Assembly (NCBI RefSeq): GCF_018613155.1
Contig: NZ_JAGGQU010000046.1
Coordinates: 1 to 42,168, forward strand
Length of the DNA stretch: 42,168 nt
DNA from: Bacillus sp. ISL-55
GTDB taxonomy: Bacteria > Bacillota > Bacilli > Bacillales > Cytobacillaceae
Direction of reading: 5' to 3'
Each line of letters starts with the position of its first letter. Position 1 is the stretch's first letter. Below the pieces are notes generated by a model, which searched no databases, was not told where the DNA came from, and saw only the letters and a program-made list of their open reading frames with translations. The translations under genes were made by a program, and so were the position numbers. Positions 15,714-24,109 of this stretch are shown in pieces.

Positions 15714-16577
15714 ATGGAATATATACTCTATTTGCTGCTGGGCGGCTTGATCAGTGTTTTGTCCGGCTTTTTCGGGGTGGGCGGAGGTTTTATCCTGACG
15801 CCTATATTACTGCTGATCGGCTTTTCGCCGCTTGAGGCAATCACAACCAGCTTATTTTTCACGGTGGGTACATCGATTTCGGGGATTACCGCACATATTC
15901 GCATGAAAAATATCCTCTGGAAAGAGGGGCTGATCATGGGTTTGAGCGGAATTGCCGCGACACAGTTGGCACGGCCGATGGTGTATTCCCTGGAGGCTAG
16001 GGGCTGGGATAATATTGTCATTCCATTCCTCTATATTGTGCTGCTTGCTTATTTTGCGATAAAAATGGTTCGCCAGGGCAGGAAGAAAGACGAAGAGACC
16101 TCTGCACCTGCCGATTTTTCGCTGCCAAAACTGTTGGCTTTTGGCTTTTTCGGCGGCTTTGTCTCGGCAACGCTAGGCGTGGGAGGCGGGTTCATCATCG
16201 TGCCGCTGATCATCACATCGCTGGGCTTCAATCCGAAAAAGGCAGTCGGAACGAGTCTATTTGCGGTGCTGCTCATTGTCTCAGTAGGGTTTGTCTCCTA
16301 CGCAATCAATACGGATATCAATTACTTTATTGGTCTTATGCTAATAGCCGGTGCACTGGTAGGCTCCCAGTTTGGCGCAAGAATGACTTCCTATTTTGAA
16401 AACAAGGAAATGAACGCGCTGCTTGGGGTCCTGTATCTTGTCACGCTGGCAGGAGCTGTCCTGAAGCTTTTTGACCTGAATAAAACCGGCCTGGTGATCA
16501 TGGGAATGTTCATCGTCTACTTTTTTACAATGTCTATCAGCAAAATAAAGACAAAACGGGCAAAGGAAAAAGGCTGA
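15714..16577 (+). CDS. TauE/SafE-family sulfite or organosulfonate exporter
   Basis: The product is 287 residues with about eight helices in two similar halves. Each half contains the family glycine motif: GFFGVGGGFILTP (about 20-32) and ATLGVGGGFIIVP (about 157-169). TauE/SafE proteins are thought to export sulfite, sulfoacetate or related anions, or to move sulfur compounds in general; the substrate here is unknown. The ATG at 15714 follows GAGAGGG by 6 nt and is preferred to an upstream TTG (15708). It converges with the GNAT gene and shares its terminator. Confidence 0.9.
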   Translation: MEYILYLLLGGLISVLSGFFGVGGGFILTPILLLIGFSPLEAITTSLFFTVGTSISGITAHIRMKNILWKEGLIMGLSGIAATQLARPMVYSLEARGWDNIVIPFLYIVLLAYFAIKMVRQGRKKDEETSAPADFSLPKLLAFGFFGGFVSATLGVGGGFIIVPLIITSLGFNPKKAVGTSLFAVLLIVSVGFVSYAINTDINYFIGLMLIAGALVGSQFGARMTSYFENKEMNALLGVLYLVTLAGAVLKLFDLNKTGLVIMGMFIVYFFTMSISKIKTKRAKEKG

Positions 16578-16593
16578 CTGCTCAGCCTTTTTT
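16565..16593. terminator. Bidirectional terminator between TauE and GNAT genes
   Basis: AAAAAGGCTGA (16567-16577) pairs with TCAGCCTTTTT (16582-16592). The A and T runs suit both directions. The TauE stop codon is inside the first arm. Confidence 0.88.
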
Positions 16594-16597
16594 CTAT

Positions 16598-17455
16598 TTA
16601 TGCCTCAGATGTAACAGGGTGCATAATGAAGGGAGGGATCTCAAGTCCGGTTCTCTTTTTAACAAAAAATGCCCCATCTCTCTTAAAAGGCTCATGTTGA
16701 AATAAGAAATCACCTTGGTCGGGTGTGAAGTGGAATTTAATTATATCTGTGTCTCCAAAGGATGAAATAATGTCCTTCATGTTTACAGTTGCGGTGCTGA
16801 TTACATCATACAGGTGGACGGTCCTGTTTTCTCTCGTGAAAATCAAAATAGAATCTGCTTCTGCATGGCAGTATAGGTGGTCGGTAAATACATTAAGAAT
16901 ATGGTACATCGTAATCCCGGCGGAATTGGCAGTCGCAAAGGTGTTGGAAACCGGAACTCTGGTATAGACGGATCTTTCAATCATCTCAAGATCCTCAGGA
17001 ATCCTCAGTTTCCTTAATGGCAGCGGATCTGTCCCGATCAAAACTTTCGTCGCGTATTGATGTTCTTCAACTTGTTCAAACCCGAATTTCGGATAAAAGT
17101 CGAGCACACTGTCATTGGCGAACAGGTACATAAAATCATACTTTCCCTGATATACGTTCAAAACATGGTTCATCAGGCTTGCTGACAGGCCTTTGTTCCG
17201 ATACTGCGGATGGGTCATGACGGTGCCGATCTGCAGTGCTTTATAGCTTTTTCCTTCAATAATAAAGTCGAGTTCGTTTACCGATACATTGGCAACGATC
17301 TTGTCGCCATCTGCATAGGAGAATGGGATGTATCGCTCTCCCCAATATCCATGTTCATGCCAGCTTTCAAAATCAATCCCGAAAACATCAAGTGCCAGCT
17401 GCATGAAGCTTTTTCTCAAAGCCTTATTCTCACGGTAATGGCTTACTATCTTCAT
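16598..17455 (-). CDS. GNAT-family acetyltransferase with an extra C-terminal domain
   Basis: The product is 285 residues. The N-terminal 140 residues form a GNAT fold: the beta-4/alpha-3 region reads IGTVMTHPQYRNKGLSASLM, with the acetyl-CoA pyrophosphate loop QYRNKG (Q/R-x-x-G-x-G/A type), and FANDSVLDFYPKFGFEQ is the beta-5/beta-6 signature. The remaining 140 residues have no motif I can name; Eis-like acetyltransferases carry such an extra domain. The acceptor substrate is unknown. It is translationally coupled to rodA: its ATG overlaps the rodA stop as ATGA, with AGGAG 10 nt upstream. Confidence 0.85.
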   Translation of the reverse strand: MKIVSHYRENKALRKSFMQLALDVFGIDFESWHEHGYWGERYIPFSYADGDKIVANVSVNELDFIIEGKSYKALQIGTVMTHPQYRNKGLSASLMNHVLNVYQGKYDFMYLFANDSVLDFYPKFGFEQVEEHQYATKVLIGTDPLPLRKLRIPEDLEMIERSVYTRVPVSNTFATANSAGITMYHILNVFTDHLYCHAEADSILIFTRENRTVHLYDVISTATVNMKDIISSFGDTDIIKFHFTPDQGDFLFQHEPFKRDGAFFVKKRTGLEIPPFIMHPVTSEA

Positions 17456-18639
17456 ATATCAAAACTCCTGTCATTCGAGGCAAACATATATGTTTTATGA
17501 TGGAACCGGATACCGTAAATCAAACCGATTGCGAGCATATTGCCCATAAGCGAGCTGCCGCCGTAACTGATGAATGGCAGCGGAATCCCGGTAATCGGCA
17601 GCAGCTGGATCGTCATCCCGATATTCTGGAAGACGTGAAAGGTGATCATGCTGATGACACCCGCGCTGATGTAGGTATTGAATGGGTCATTCGTATCCAG
17701 TGCGGTTTTTGTCAAATGGTAGATTAGCAGGAAGTAAAGGCCGATGACAAAACTGCCGCCCGCAAAGCCAAATTCCTCGCCAATCACACTGAAGATGAAG
17801 TCCGTATGACTTTCGGGAATGTAGACTTCACTGCCGTTCAAGCCTTTTCCCGTCAGCATTCCTGATCCAATTGCACTGAGCGATTTTAATAGATGGTATC
17901 CATATTCGGGGTAGCTGTCAGGGTCAAGCCAAGCATAAATGCGCCCGAACTGATACGTCTTTACCCCGAGGTATTCTTTAAGGATTTCCGGCTTCCAGAT
18001 CACGAGATACAATATGCCTGCCCCAAGTGCCGCACCTCCGCCATAAAGCGGCAGGATGATTTTCCAGGTGATACCTGAAACAAGGATGATTCCTGTGAAA
18101 ATTGCAAGCACGACGAGAGAGGTTCCCAGGTCTGGCTGCAGCATGATCATTCCAAGTGGCAAGGCAGTGATGAAGCCAAGCTTGATGAAAAGCAGGAAGT
18201 CAGTTTGAAGTGTCTTTCGTGAATGTTTTTTATGGTGGGCATAGATCGTGCTGCTAAGGGCAAGAATCAGAAAGACTTTCATGAATTCAGAAGGCTGGAT
18301 GGAACCGAACGGCTCGATGAAAAACCAGCTTTTTGCACCATTCCTTTCCTCGGCTATGCTGGAGGGAGCTAAAAACAGGAAGATGAGCAGGAAGACTCCG
18401 AAGCCGTACAAATACCAGCTGAGCTTGCGGTACTGTTCGCTGTCGAACATCATGACGACACCGATGATCCCCGACCCAACGACGTACCAAAAGATTTGTT
18501 TGTATAAAAAGTTCTGTCCAACATACTGGCCTGTTCTCTGAGCGCTGTATATCGCAAGGCAGCTTGTCAGAAAGAACAAGAATAAAAAGAGCGTCAATGT
18601 CCAATCAAACCGGTCAAATTTTTTATTAGGCTTTTCCAT
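17452..18639 (-). CDS. rodA: RodA-type SEDS peptidoglycan glycosyltransferase
   Basis: The product is 395 residues with about ten helices. It polymerises lipid II into glycan strands during side-wall growth together with a class B penicillin-binding protein. SEDS signatures are present: GAKSWFFI, IQPSEFMKVF, LQPDLGTSLV (with the essential Asp), SHTDFIFSVIGEEFGF, and LPITGIPLPFISYGGSS. These favour RodA over FtsW or SpoVE, as does the lack of a long N-terminal or C-terminal extension; B. subtilis has several paralogues, so this may be a second RodA-like copy. It is first in a two-gene operon with a GNAT gene, an unusual partner. Confidence 0.88.
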   Translation of the reverse strand: MEKPNKKFDRFDWTLTLFLFLFFLTSCLAIYSAQRTGQYVGQNFLYKQIFWYVVGSGIIGVVMMFDSEQYRKLSWYLYGFGVFLLIFLFLAPSSIAEERNGAKSWFFIEPFGSIQPSEFMKVFLILALSSTIYAHHKKHSRKTLQTDFLLFIKLGFITALPLGMIMLQPDLGTSLVVLAIFTGIILVSGITWKIILPLYGGGAALGAGILYLVIWKPEILKEYLGVKTYQFGRIYAWLDPDSYPEYGYHLLKSLSAIGSGMLTGKGLNGSEVYIPESHTDFIFSVIGEEFGFAGGSFVIGLYFLLIYHLTKTALDTNDPFNTYISAGVISMITFHVFQNIGMTIQLLPITGIPLPFISYGGSSLMGNMLAIGLIYGIRFHHKTYMFASNDRSFDI

Positions 18640-18936
18640 TTGCTACACCCTGTCTCAATCCGTTTTTACAATATTATGCTAGCAGAGTTGAATTATCCTT
18701 ACAATCCCTTCTCAGGTAACATTTTCCGATGCAATTAATAGACGAATGAAAAGGGAGAATAGTTTCTATATGATAGGGATTCTTTTAACATGTTAGTGCG
18801 ATAATAATTATGTTTTTGAAGAGTAAGAATAAGATATTTTCATGTGTTTTTGTTAGAATGGAAGAAGTGTTAATTGTACGGAGCAAGAGTGTCGCTGGCA
18901 ATCATGCAGCTGAGAATTTTCCGGGAGGTTGTGCTT
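18640..18936. other. Divergent intergenic region without a gene
   Basis: These 297 bp separate the divergent rodA and unknown-protein genes. The sequence is AT-rich with several TATAAT-like hexamers (for example near 18800 and 18853), none paired with a good -35. I see no RNA structure or open frame worth calling. Confidence 0.5.
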
Positions 18937-19713
18937 TTGAAAAAGAACCATCCTTATAGCAGGGATTTACTATATGTCCATTTGAACGAGCGGGATCAGT
19001 ACGTGCTCTCGCATGGTATGGAATTCCATGAATTTGCGCGGGTCTTGTCAGATTCTCTTAACCATCTGCTGCTGTTGAAGCATCGCTATGAGGATGGTGA
19101 GTTCAATAGACATACCTTATTTGAATATGTACCTGAAGACAGCGTCGAAAAGTTGGTCGCCGCAAACGTCCATGCATATGGGGATTTTTGCTGGATTGAT
19201 TTTGAGGAAGTGGAAGCACTGAATGTGCTGACGGCCCAGGAGATTGCCGAGCTTCTTTATCTAGGCCATATCAAGCATCATCTGAAGCAGCCGTTTTATA
19301 ACCAGCTCGATAATCGATTTGTTTACCTTTCCCATGAGGATGGCTGGTTCAACAAAATATATTACCGCAACTTCAATGATTTTTTCCGGATGCTCGGAAC
19401 GGTCCTTTCTGGCAAGCTCGGGGAAATGAAACCGGAAAAAACACTGCTCGGCATCAGGAAAAAGAAGTCCTACCCAGCCGTCAGCAAGGAGATCCTGAAA
19501 TCGTTGACGCCAGCATTAAAAGAAGGGGCGGTTTTTTCGCTGAAAAACATCCAGCAAAACCGCAACAGAATTGAAATACCGATTTGGATTATCGGAGATT
19601 TTGCCAACATGGATGACATGCATGATGAATATAAAGAAGCAAGCCGCAGCAATCCAGATGGCAGGCTTGTCTTTGATAAAAAAGTAAAAGAATGGAGTCT
19701 GCTTGCCCAATAA
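18937..19713 (+). CDS. Uncharacterised soluble protein, 258 residues
   Basis: I do not recognise this family. The product has no signal peptide and no membrane segment. The first 150 residues are rich in His, Tyr and acidic residues (HGMEFHEFARVLSD, LGHIKHHLKQPFYNQL, LSHEDGWFNKIYYRNF), with helical character; the last 80 are basic then mixed (GIRKKKSYPAVSKEI). The TTG at 18937 is the best start because GGGAGG lies 8 nt upstream; an in-frame TTG at 18874 and ATG at 18904 lack sites. It stands alone just upstream of the cobalamin riboswitch, with no terminator in the short gap, but the riboswitch has its own promoter. Confidence 0.75.
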   Translation: MKKNHPYSRDLLYVHLNERDQYVLSHGMEFHEFARVLSDSLNHLLLLKHRYEDGEFNRHTLFEYVPEDSVEKLVAANVHAYGDFCWIDFEEVEALNVLTAQEIAELLYLGHIKHHLKQPFYNQLDNRFVYLSHEDGWFNKIYYRNFNDFFRMLGTVLSGKLGEMKPEKTLLGIRKKKSYPAVSKEILKSLTPALKEGAVFSLKNIQQNRNRIEIPIWIIGDFANMDDMHDEYKEASRSNPDGRLVFDKKVKEWSLLAQ

Positions 19714-19730
19714 AAGTCGAAAAAAATTTT

Positions 19731-19761
19731 TTGGAGCAATTTTTGGCAAAACGTGTATAAT
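19731..19761 (+). promoter_or_regulatory. Promoter of the riboswitch-controlled btu operon
   Basis: TATAAT (19756-19761) has TTGGAG 19 nt upstream (19731-19736). Transcription would begin near 19768, about 25 nt before the riboswitch aptamer. Confidence 0.55.
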
Positions 19762-19792
19762 GGGATTTAGCGGAAAATTACATATCGAAATG

Positions 19793-19948
19793 AACAGGTG
19801 TCTTTTTAAACAAGACTTAATAGGGAAGTTGGTGAAAATCCAACGCGGTCCCGCCACTGTAAATGGGAGCAAGCTGCAACATGCCACTGTACAAATGTAT
19901 GGGAAGGCGCAGCGAGCATTGACCATGAGCCAGGAGACCTGCCTGTCC
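19793..19948 (+). ncRNA. Cobalamin riboswitch aptamer
   Basis: Conserved segments occur in order: ACAGGTG (19795-19801), AATAGGGAAGTTGGTGAAA (about 19819-19837), AACGCGGTCCCGCCACTGTAA with the B12 box GCCACTG at 19853-19859, a second GCCACTG (19883), GGGAAGGC, and ATGAGCCAGGAGACCTGCC (about 19925-19943). ACAGG and CCTGT close the outer stem. It binds adenosylcobalamin or related corrinoids and should shut off the btuF-btuC-btuD/cbiZ operon when the vitamin is plentiful. Confidence 0.95.
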
Positions 19949-19974
19949 ATTGCACCAGCAAACCTACGAGGATA

Positions 19975-20064
19975 GGGAGGTGCCGACAGGCTCTATGTCT
20001 TTTTATGATAAAGTACATTTGCTTACTCGGACATCTCCCCTTCAGGTGGAGATGTTTTTTATTT
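19975..20064 (+). terminator. Riboswitch expression platform with terminator and antiterminator
   Basis: The terminator stem is ACATCTCC (20031-20038) with GGAGATGT (20048-20055) and a T tract. An alternative pairing joins GGGAGGTGCCGA (19975-19986) to TCGGACATCTCCC (20027-20039) with one G-U and one bulge, which would break the terminator. This is the expected off-switch logic: ligand binding frees the terminator. Confidence 0.75.
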
Positions 20065-20146
20065 TATTAATAGCTTTGTTGAAGGCCAATGCTGGTTTTA
20101 ACAGCCTGATTTAACGAAGCTGATCAAAAAATTGGAGGAGAAGCAA

Positions 20147-21103
20147 ATGAAAAAAATATTATTGTTGATGATGGCAGCTGCCATGATCCTGGTTGGCTGT
20201 GGTACTGAAGCACAGCCTGAAAAGAATGAAGGCGAAAAAACTGCACAGGAGCAAAAGCCGGGTTTCCCCGTCACTGTAAAAGATGCGCTTGATGAAGAAG
20301 TAGTCATTGAAGAAAAGCCAGAAAAGATCATCTCTCTTATTCCGAGCAATACCGAGATCGTTTACGCGCTCGATAGCGGTGATGCGATTGTCGGTGTCAC
20401 GGATTTCGACAATTATCCAGAAGAAGCAATGTCGAAGGAAAAAATCGGCGGGATGGAATTCAATATTGAGAAAATGATTTCACTGAAACCAGACCTTGTT
20501 CTTGCTCCAGGATCAACTGCCGACACTGTAAAAGAAGGTCTTCAGCAATTGAAGGACGCAGGAATTGCTGTTGTGGTTGTGAACGATGCGCAGTCATTTG
20601 AAGAAGTGTACCAATCAATTGAAATGATTGGCCAGGCAATCGGCGAGCCGGAAAAGGCAGATGAGCTTGTAGACTCAATGAAAAACAGTTTTGCAGAATT
20701 GAAGAAAAAAGCAGAGGCAATTAAACCAGAAGAGCAGAAGTCAGTATTTGTCGAGGTCTCTCCTGCACCGGAAATCTACACAGCCGGCAAAAATACTTTC
20801 ATTAATGAAATGCTTGAGTTAATTGGTGCCAAGAATGCAGCCGGCGATATGGATGGCTGGCCGAAGGTTGATCCGGAAGCAATCGTCGAGCGTAATCCCG
20901 ATGTTATTGTGACAACCTATGGTTATTACACAGAAAAGCCGATCGAACAGGTTCTTGCCCGAGCAGGCTGGAATAATGTAAAAGCGGTCAACGACCAGCA
21001 GGTATTCGATGTCCACTCTGACCTCGTAACCCGTTCTGGCCCAAGGCTCGCTGAAGGAGCAGAGGAGCTTGCAAAAGCCATTTATCCGGATGTTTTTAAA
21101 TAA
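20147..21103 (+). CDS. btuF: Cobalamin ABC transporter substrate-binding lipoprotein
   Basis: The product is 318 residues. The signal peptide ends in lipobox LVGC (Cys18), so the mature protein is anchored to the outer face of the membrane. The rest is a class III periplasmic-binding fold with KIISLIPSNTEIVYAL, LVLAPGSTADTVK and PDVIVTTYGYY, as in BtuF-like corrinoid binders. It delivers corrinoids to the permease encoded next. The ATG at 20147 has GGAGG 8 nt upstream. The cobalamin riboswitch upstream makes vitamin B12 or its precursors, rather than iron siderophore, the likely ligand. Confidence 0.93.
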   Translation: MKKILLLMMAAAMILVGCGTEAQPEKNEGEKTAQEQKPGFPVTVKDALDEEVVIEEKPEKIISLIPSNTEIVYALDSGDAIVGVTDFDNYPEEAMSKEKIGGMEFNIEKMISLKPDLVLAPGSTADTVKEGLQQLKDAGIAVVVVNDAQSFEEVYQSIEMIGQAIGEPEKADELVDSMKNSFAELKKKAEAIKPEEQKSVFVEVSPAPEIYTAGKNTFINEMLELIGAKNAAGDMDGWPKVDPEAIVERNPDVIVTTYGYYTEKPIEQVLARAGWNNVKAVNDQQVFDVHSDLVTRSGPRLAEGAEELAKAIYPDVFK

Positions 21104-22130
21104 AAAAGGATTTGCATATATCGTTTCAACAGCATTTTTAATCATTTCGATGCTGTTGGGCATATCGATCGGAACGGTTTCCATCCCTGTACCCGCTATT
21201 ATTGAAATCATTGGTGCTGAGGTTTTCCGCTTTCAGGGACAGGGAATCGATTCGATGCATGAAAGCATAGTCATGGACATCAGGCTGCCTCGCGTTTTGC
21301 TGGCAGGACTCGTCGGCGCCTCGCTTGCCATTGCCGGTGCCGCGTTCCAGGGACTGCTCCGCAACCCTCTGGCAGACCCTTATACACTGGGGATATCATC
21401 AGGAGCTTCGATCGGAGCGGTCATCACACTGTTTTTTGGACTCTCATTGCCTCTGGTTGGTGCATTCACCTTGCCGGTGCTGAGTATTCTGTTCGCATTC
21501 GCAACCGTGTTATTTGTGCTGTTTTTTGCCCGGAGAGTCGACAGGCTGCTCAGGGTAGAGACGATTATATTGACGGGAATCATTTTAAGTTCATTTCTTG
21601 GGTCATTCATTTCATTGATGATTGCCCTGTCCGGCGAGGAACTGCGGCAAATCATTGGCTGGCTGCTTGGCAGCGTGTCGATGCGCGGCTGGGAATACAT
21701 CAAAATAATACTTCCTTTCTTTATTATTGGTTTGGTGATTTTGCTTGCTAATACCAGGGAGTTAAATGCAATGTCCTTCGGTGAGGAACGGGCGCAGCAC
21801 CTTGGTGTCAATGTCGAGCGCCGCAAGCTGCTGATCTTATTGTCTGGTTCTCTTTTGACAGGTTCAGCAGTTGCGGTTTCAGGGACGATCGGCTTCGTCG
21901 GCCTCGTCATCCCGCATCTGACAAGGACCGTCTGGGGGCCGGACCATCGTCATTTACTGCCGCTATCCGTTTTGATTGGCAGCGGCTTCCTGATTCTTGC
22001 CGACCTTGTATCGAGGACAATCATCGCGCCATCAGAATTGCCGATTGGCGTGATCACAGCCTTGATCGGAGCTCCGGTTTTTGCATGGATTTTAATGAGA
22101 AATCGTAAGGAAAGAAGTGCTGGCCGATGA
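21090..22130 (+). CDS. btuC: Cobalamin ABC transporter permease, FecCD family
   Basis: The product is 346 residues with about ten helices. FecCD signatures include RLPRVLLAGLVGASLAIAG, FQGLLRNPLADPYTLGISSG and SGTIGFVGLVIPHLTR (the ATPase-coupling loop). It forms the homodimeric channel. The ATG at 21090 overlaps the btuF stop by 14 nt and has no good site; an in-frame TTG at 21069 does have AAGGAG 9 nt upstream and would add seven residues. I prefer the ATG by comparison with typical family starts. Its stop overlaps the next start (ATGA). Confidence 0.93.
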   Translation: MFLNKKGFAYIVSTAFLIISMLLGISIGTVSIPVPAIIEIIGAEVFRFQGQGIDSMHESIVMDIRLPRVLLAGLVGASLAIAGAAFQGLLRNPLADPYTLGISSGASIGAVITLFFGLSLPLVGAFTLPVLSILFAFATVLFVLFFARRVDRLLRVETIILTGIILSSFLGSFISLMIALSGEELRQIIGWLLGSVSMRGWEYIKIILPFFIIGLVILLANTRELNAMSFGEERAQHLGVNVERRKLLILLSGSLLTGSAVAVSGTIGFVGLVIPHLTRTVWGPDHRHLLPLSVLIGSGFLILADLVSRTIIAPSELPIGVITALIGAPVFAWILMRNRKERSAGR

Positions 22131-23569
22131 TTACAGTCAAGAGTTTGAAAGGCGGATATGCAGGCGGAGAGGTGTTGAAGGGAATCTCCTTTGACGTTTG
22201 CAAGGGGGAATTGTTTGGAATCCTAGGCCCCAATGGCAGCGGAAAAACAACGCTTTTAAAAATGATCAGCGGAGCTCTAGATTTTAGAGAAGGCTCTATC
22301 GACGTGGATGGGCGTCCGTTGACACAATACTCGCCAAAGCATCTTGCAAGGATGATGGCCGTCCTGCCTCAGCACGGAGAACAGGCCTTTCCTTATTCGG
22401 TAAAAGAAACCGTTTCACTCGGGCGCTATGCACACCAGAAAGGCTGGTTCAATAGCTGGTGTGATGAGGATGAACAGATTGTCCAGAAGGTGATGGAACA
22501 GACAGGAATAACTCGCCTCCAGGATAAATCGATCGTGGAATTATCCGGCGGTGAAAAGCAGCGGGTATTTCTCGCGCAGGCGCTGGCTCAACAGCCCAGG
22601 ATCCTCCTTCTTGATGAGCCGACGAATCACCTTGACCTCAGCTTTCAAAAGGAACTGCTCGACTTGCTGAAAAAGTGGGCAGCGGAAGAGGAATTGACGG
22701 TGGTCTCGATTTTTCATGACTTGAATTTGGCTTCATTATATTGTGACAGGCTGCTGTTGATGGAAAACGGGGAAGTCTTGATAGTTGACACTCCTGCTGA
22801 GGTTTTAAAGGAAGAACGAATTAAAAAGGTATATAAAACCCAGATCAAAAACCATCCGCATCCGGAAATTGCCAAGCCGCAAATGCTGCTGGTTCCCGAA
22901 GCGGATGGTGGTCATGAGGTTAATTTTATACTAGACGGCAGATTTCTCGAGTTAGGACAAGACAGGATTGTCCTGCAGTCACCGGTGAAATTGAGGACGA
23001 TGTCTTCCGGAATCACCGGTGCCGGGATTGGCTGGCACAGTTCGTTCGTACACCGGGTTGTTCTGATGGAATATGACTGCAGCGACCATAAGGCGGAAAT
23101 GGCAGAGTACTTGCAGGAAAATGGCTTTCTGCCTAGCGAGACGGTTGGGATGATGACAGCTGTTCCTGCAGAGACAGCATCATACCGCCTCTTTGCTGCT
23201 GACGGCCTTTCCATTTTCATCATTGTCTCTGCCGGGAATACCCAGCGTGACAGACCCCGGAATATCAATACATGGCTGTTCATTAATGGCAGGATTTCAG
23301 AGGAAGCTTTTATCCAGAGCGCAATGACCGCAGCAGAAGCGAAAATAAGCGTTTTGAATGAGCTTGAGGGAAGCGGGGCTCGCATTTCTGGACAGTCAGC
23401 TGGCATTTCGACAGACAGCATATGCATCGCCGCAACTCAGCAGGGGGAGCCGATTGCCTATGCAGGCACAGCCACCCCGCTCGGCAAGCTGATCAGTGAA
23501 GGAATTTATACCTGTACGAAGGAAGCGATATTGAAGTACAGAGCCAGTAAAGCTGCATTCAAGCATTAA
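22127..23569 (+). CDS. btuD: Fusion of cobalamin ABC ATPase and adenosylcobinamide amidohydrolase
   Basis: The product is 480 residues in two domains. Residues 1-250 are an ABC ATPase: Walker A GPNGSGKTT (34-42), signature LSGGEKQR (139-146), Walker B LLLDEPT with D163/E164, and the H-loop FHD. Residues about 270-480 match CbiZ, with HEVNFILDGRFL, AGIGW and a Gly/Ala/Thr-rich core (AGTATPLGKL). CbiZ removes the aminopropanol side chain from adenosylcobinamide to give adenosylcobyric acid, letting the cell reuse incomplete corrinoids. A BtuD-CbiZ fusion is known in some bacilli (YvrA-like). Coupled to btuC by a 4-nt overlap. Confidence 0.92.
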   Translation: MITVKSLKGGYAGGEVLKGISFDVCKGELFGILGPNGSGKTTLLKMISGALDFREGSIDVDGRPLTQYSPKHLARMMAVLPQHGEQAFPYSVKETVSLGRYAHQKGWFNSWCDEDEQIVQKVMEQTGITRLQDKSIVELSGGEKQRVFLAQALAQQPRILLLDEPTNHLDLSFQKELLDLLKKWAAEEELTVVSIFHDLNLASLYCDRLLLMENGEVLIVDTPAEVLKEERIKKVYKTQIKNHPHPEIAKPQMLLVPEADGGHEVNFILDGRFLELGQDRIVLQSPVKLRTMSSGITGAGIGWHSSFVHRVVLMEYDCSDHKAEMAEYLQENGFLPSETVGMMTAVPAETASYRLFAADGLSIFIIVSAGNTQRDRPRNINTWLFINGRISEEAFIQSAMTAAEAKISVLNELEGSGARISGQSAGISTDSICIAATQQGEPIAYAGTATPLGKLISEGIYTCTKEAILKYRASKAAFKH

Positions 23570-23621
23570 ATGAAGGAATTGCATCATTGAGTCTCGAATT
23601 CTTGTTTTAGAGGTGATGATG

Positions 23622-24005
23622 ATGGAATTGAAAATGGGTTATGTGATTTTATATGTGGCTGATCTGGAAAAAACAAAGCATTTTTACGGTGAGCTGCTTG
23701 GCCTTAACCTTCGAAATGAATTTGGCACTTATATTGAGTACGAAACCGGCAATACCGTGCTATCGATGAATACAAGGGAAAGCGGCCGCGAGATTACTAA
23801 TCTGCCGATTCCAGATGAAGTCAGGAAAGAACAAACCTTCGAGCTCGGATTTGTAACAGAGGACGTCCCGGGCGCAGTAGAAAAACTGCGAGCCGCTGGA
23901 GTCCCAATCCTGCTCGAGCCAACCGAAAAACCATGGGGCCAGGTCGTCGCCTATGCCGCCGATCCGGATGGGCACTACATAGAAATCTGTACCCCGATTG
24001 GGTAA
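23622..24005 (+). CDS. VOC-superfamily protein (glyoxalase/dioxygenase fold)
   Basis: The product is 127 residues, one module of two beta-alpha-beta-beta-beta repeats. It starts with MGYVILYVADLEKTKHFYGELLGL and ends with YAADPDGHYIEICTP, where the Glu is the usual metal ligand of the second half. A first-half His ligand is not obvious, so metal binding is uncertain. Family members range from glyoxalase I to antibiotic-binding proteins. Three consecutive ATGs follow AGAGG; I chose the last (8-nt spacing). It has its own terminator, 53 nt after the btu operon ends, and may also receive read-through from it. Confidence 0.87.
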   Translation: MELKMGYVILYVADLEKTKHFYGELLGLNLRNEFGTYIEYETGNTVLSMNTRESGREITNLPIPDEVRKEQTFELGFVTEDVPGAVEKLRAAGVPILLEPTEKPWGQVVAYAADPDGHYIEICTPIG

Positions 24006-24007
24006 AA

Positions 24008-24048
24008 CAAAGTCCTGCAGCTTAATGAGCTGCAGGACTTTGTTTTGT
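24008..24048 (+). terminator. Strong terminator of the VOC gene
   Basis: CAAAGTCCTGCAGCT (24008-24022) and its exact complement (24028-24042) enclose a 5-nt loop. TTTTGT follows. Confidence 0.92.
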
Positions 24049-24109
24049 AATTGATGTCATTAAGCCCGGGTGGAGCTGAAACTAAAGAAAAGTTTCCATG
24101 TAAGCTTAA

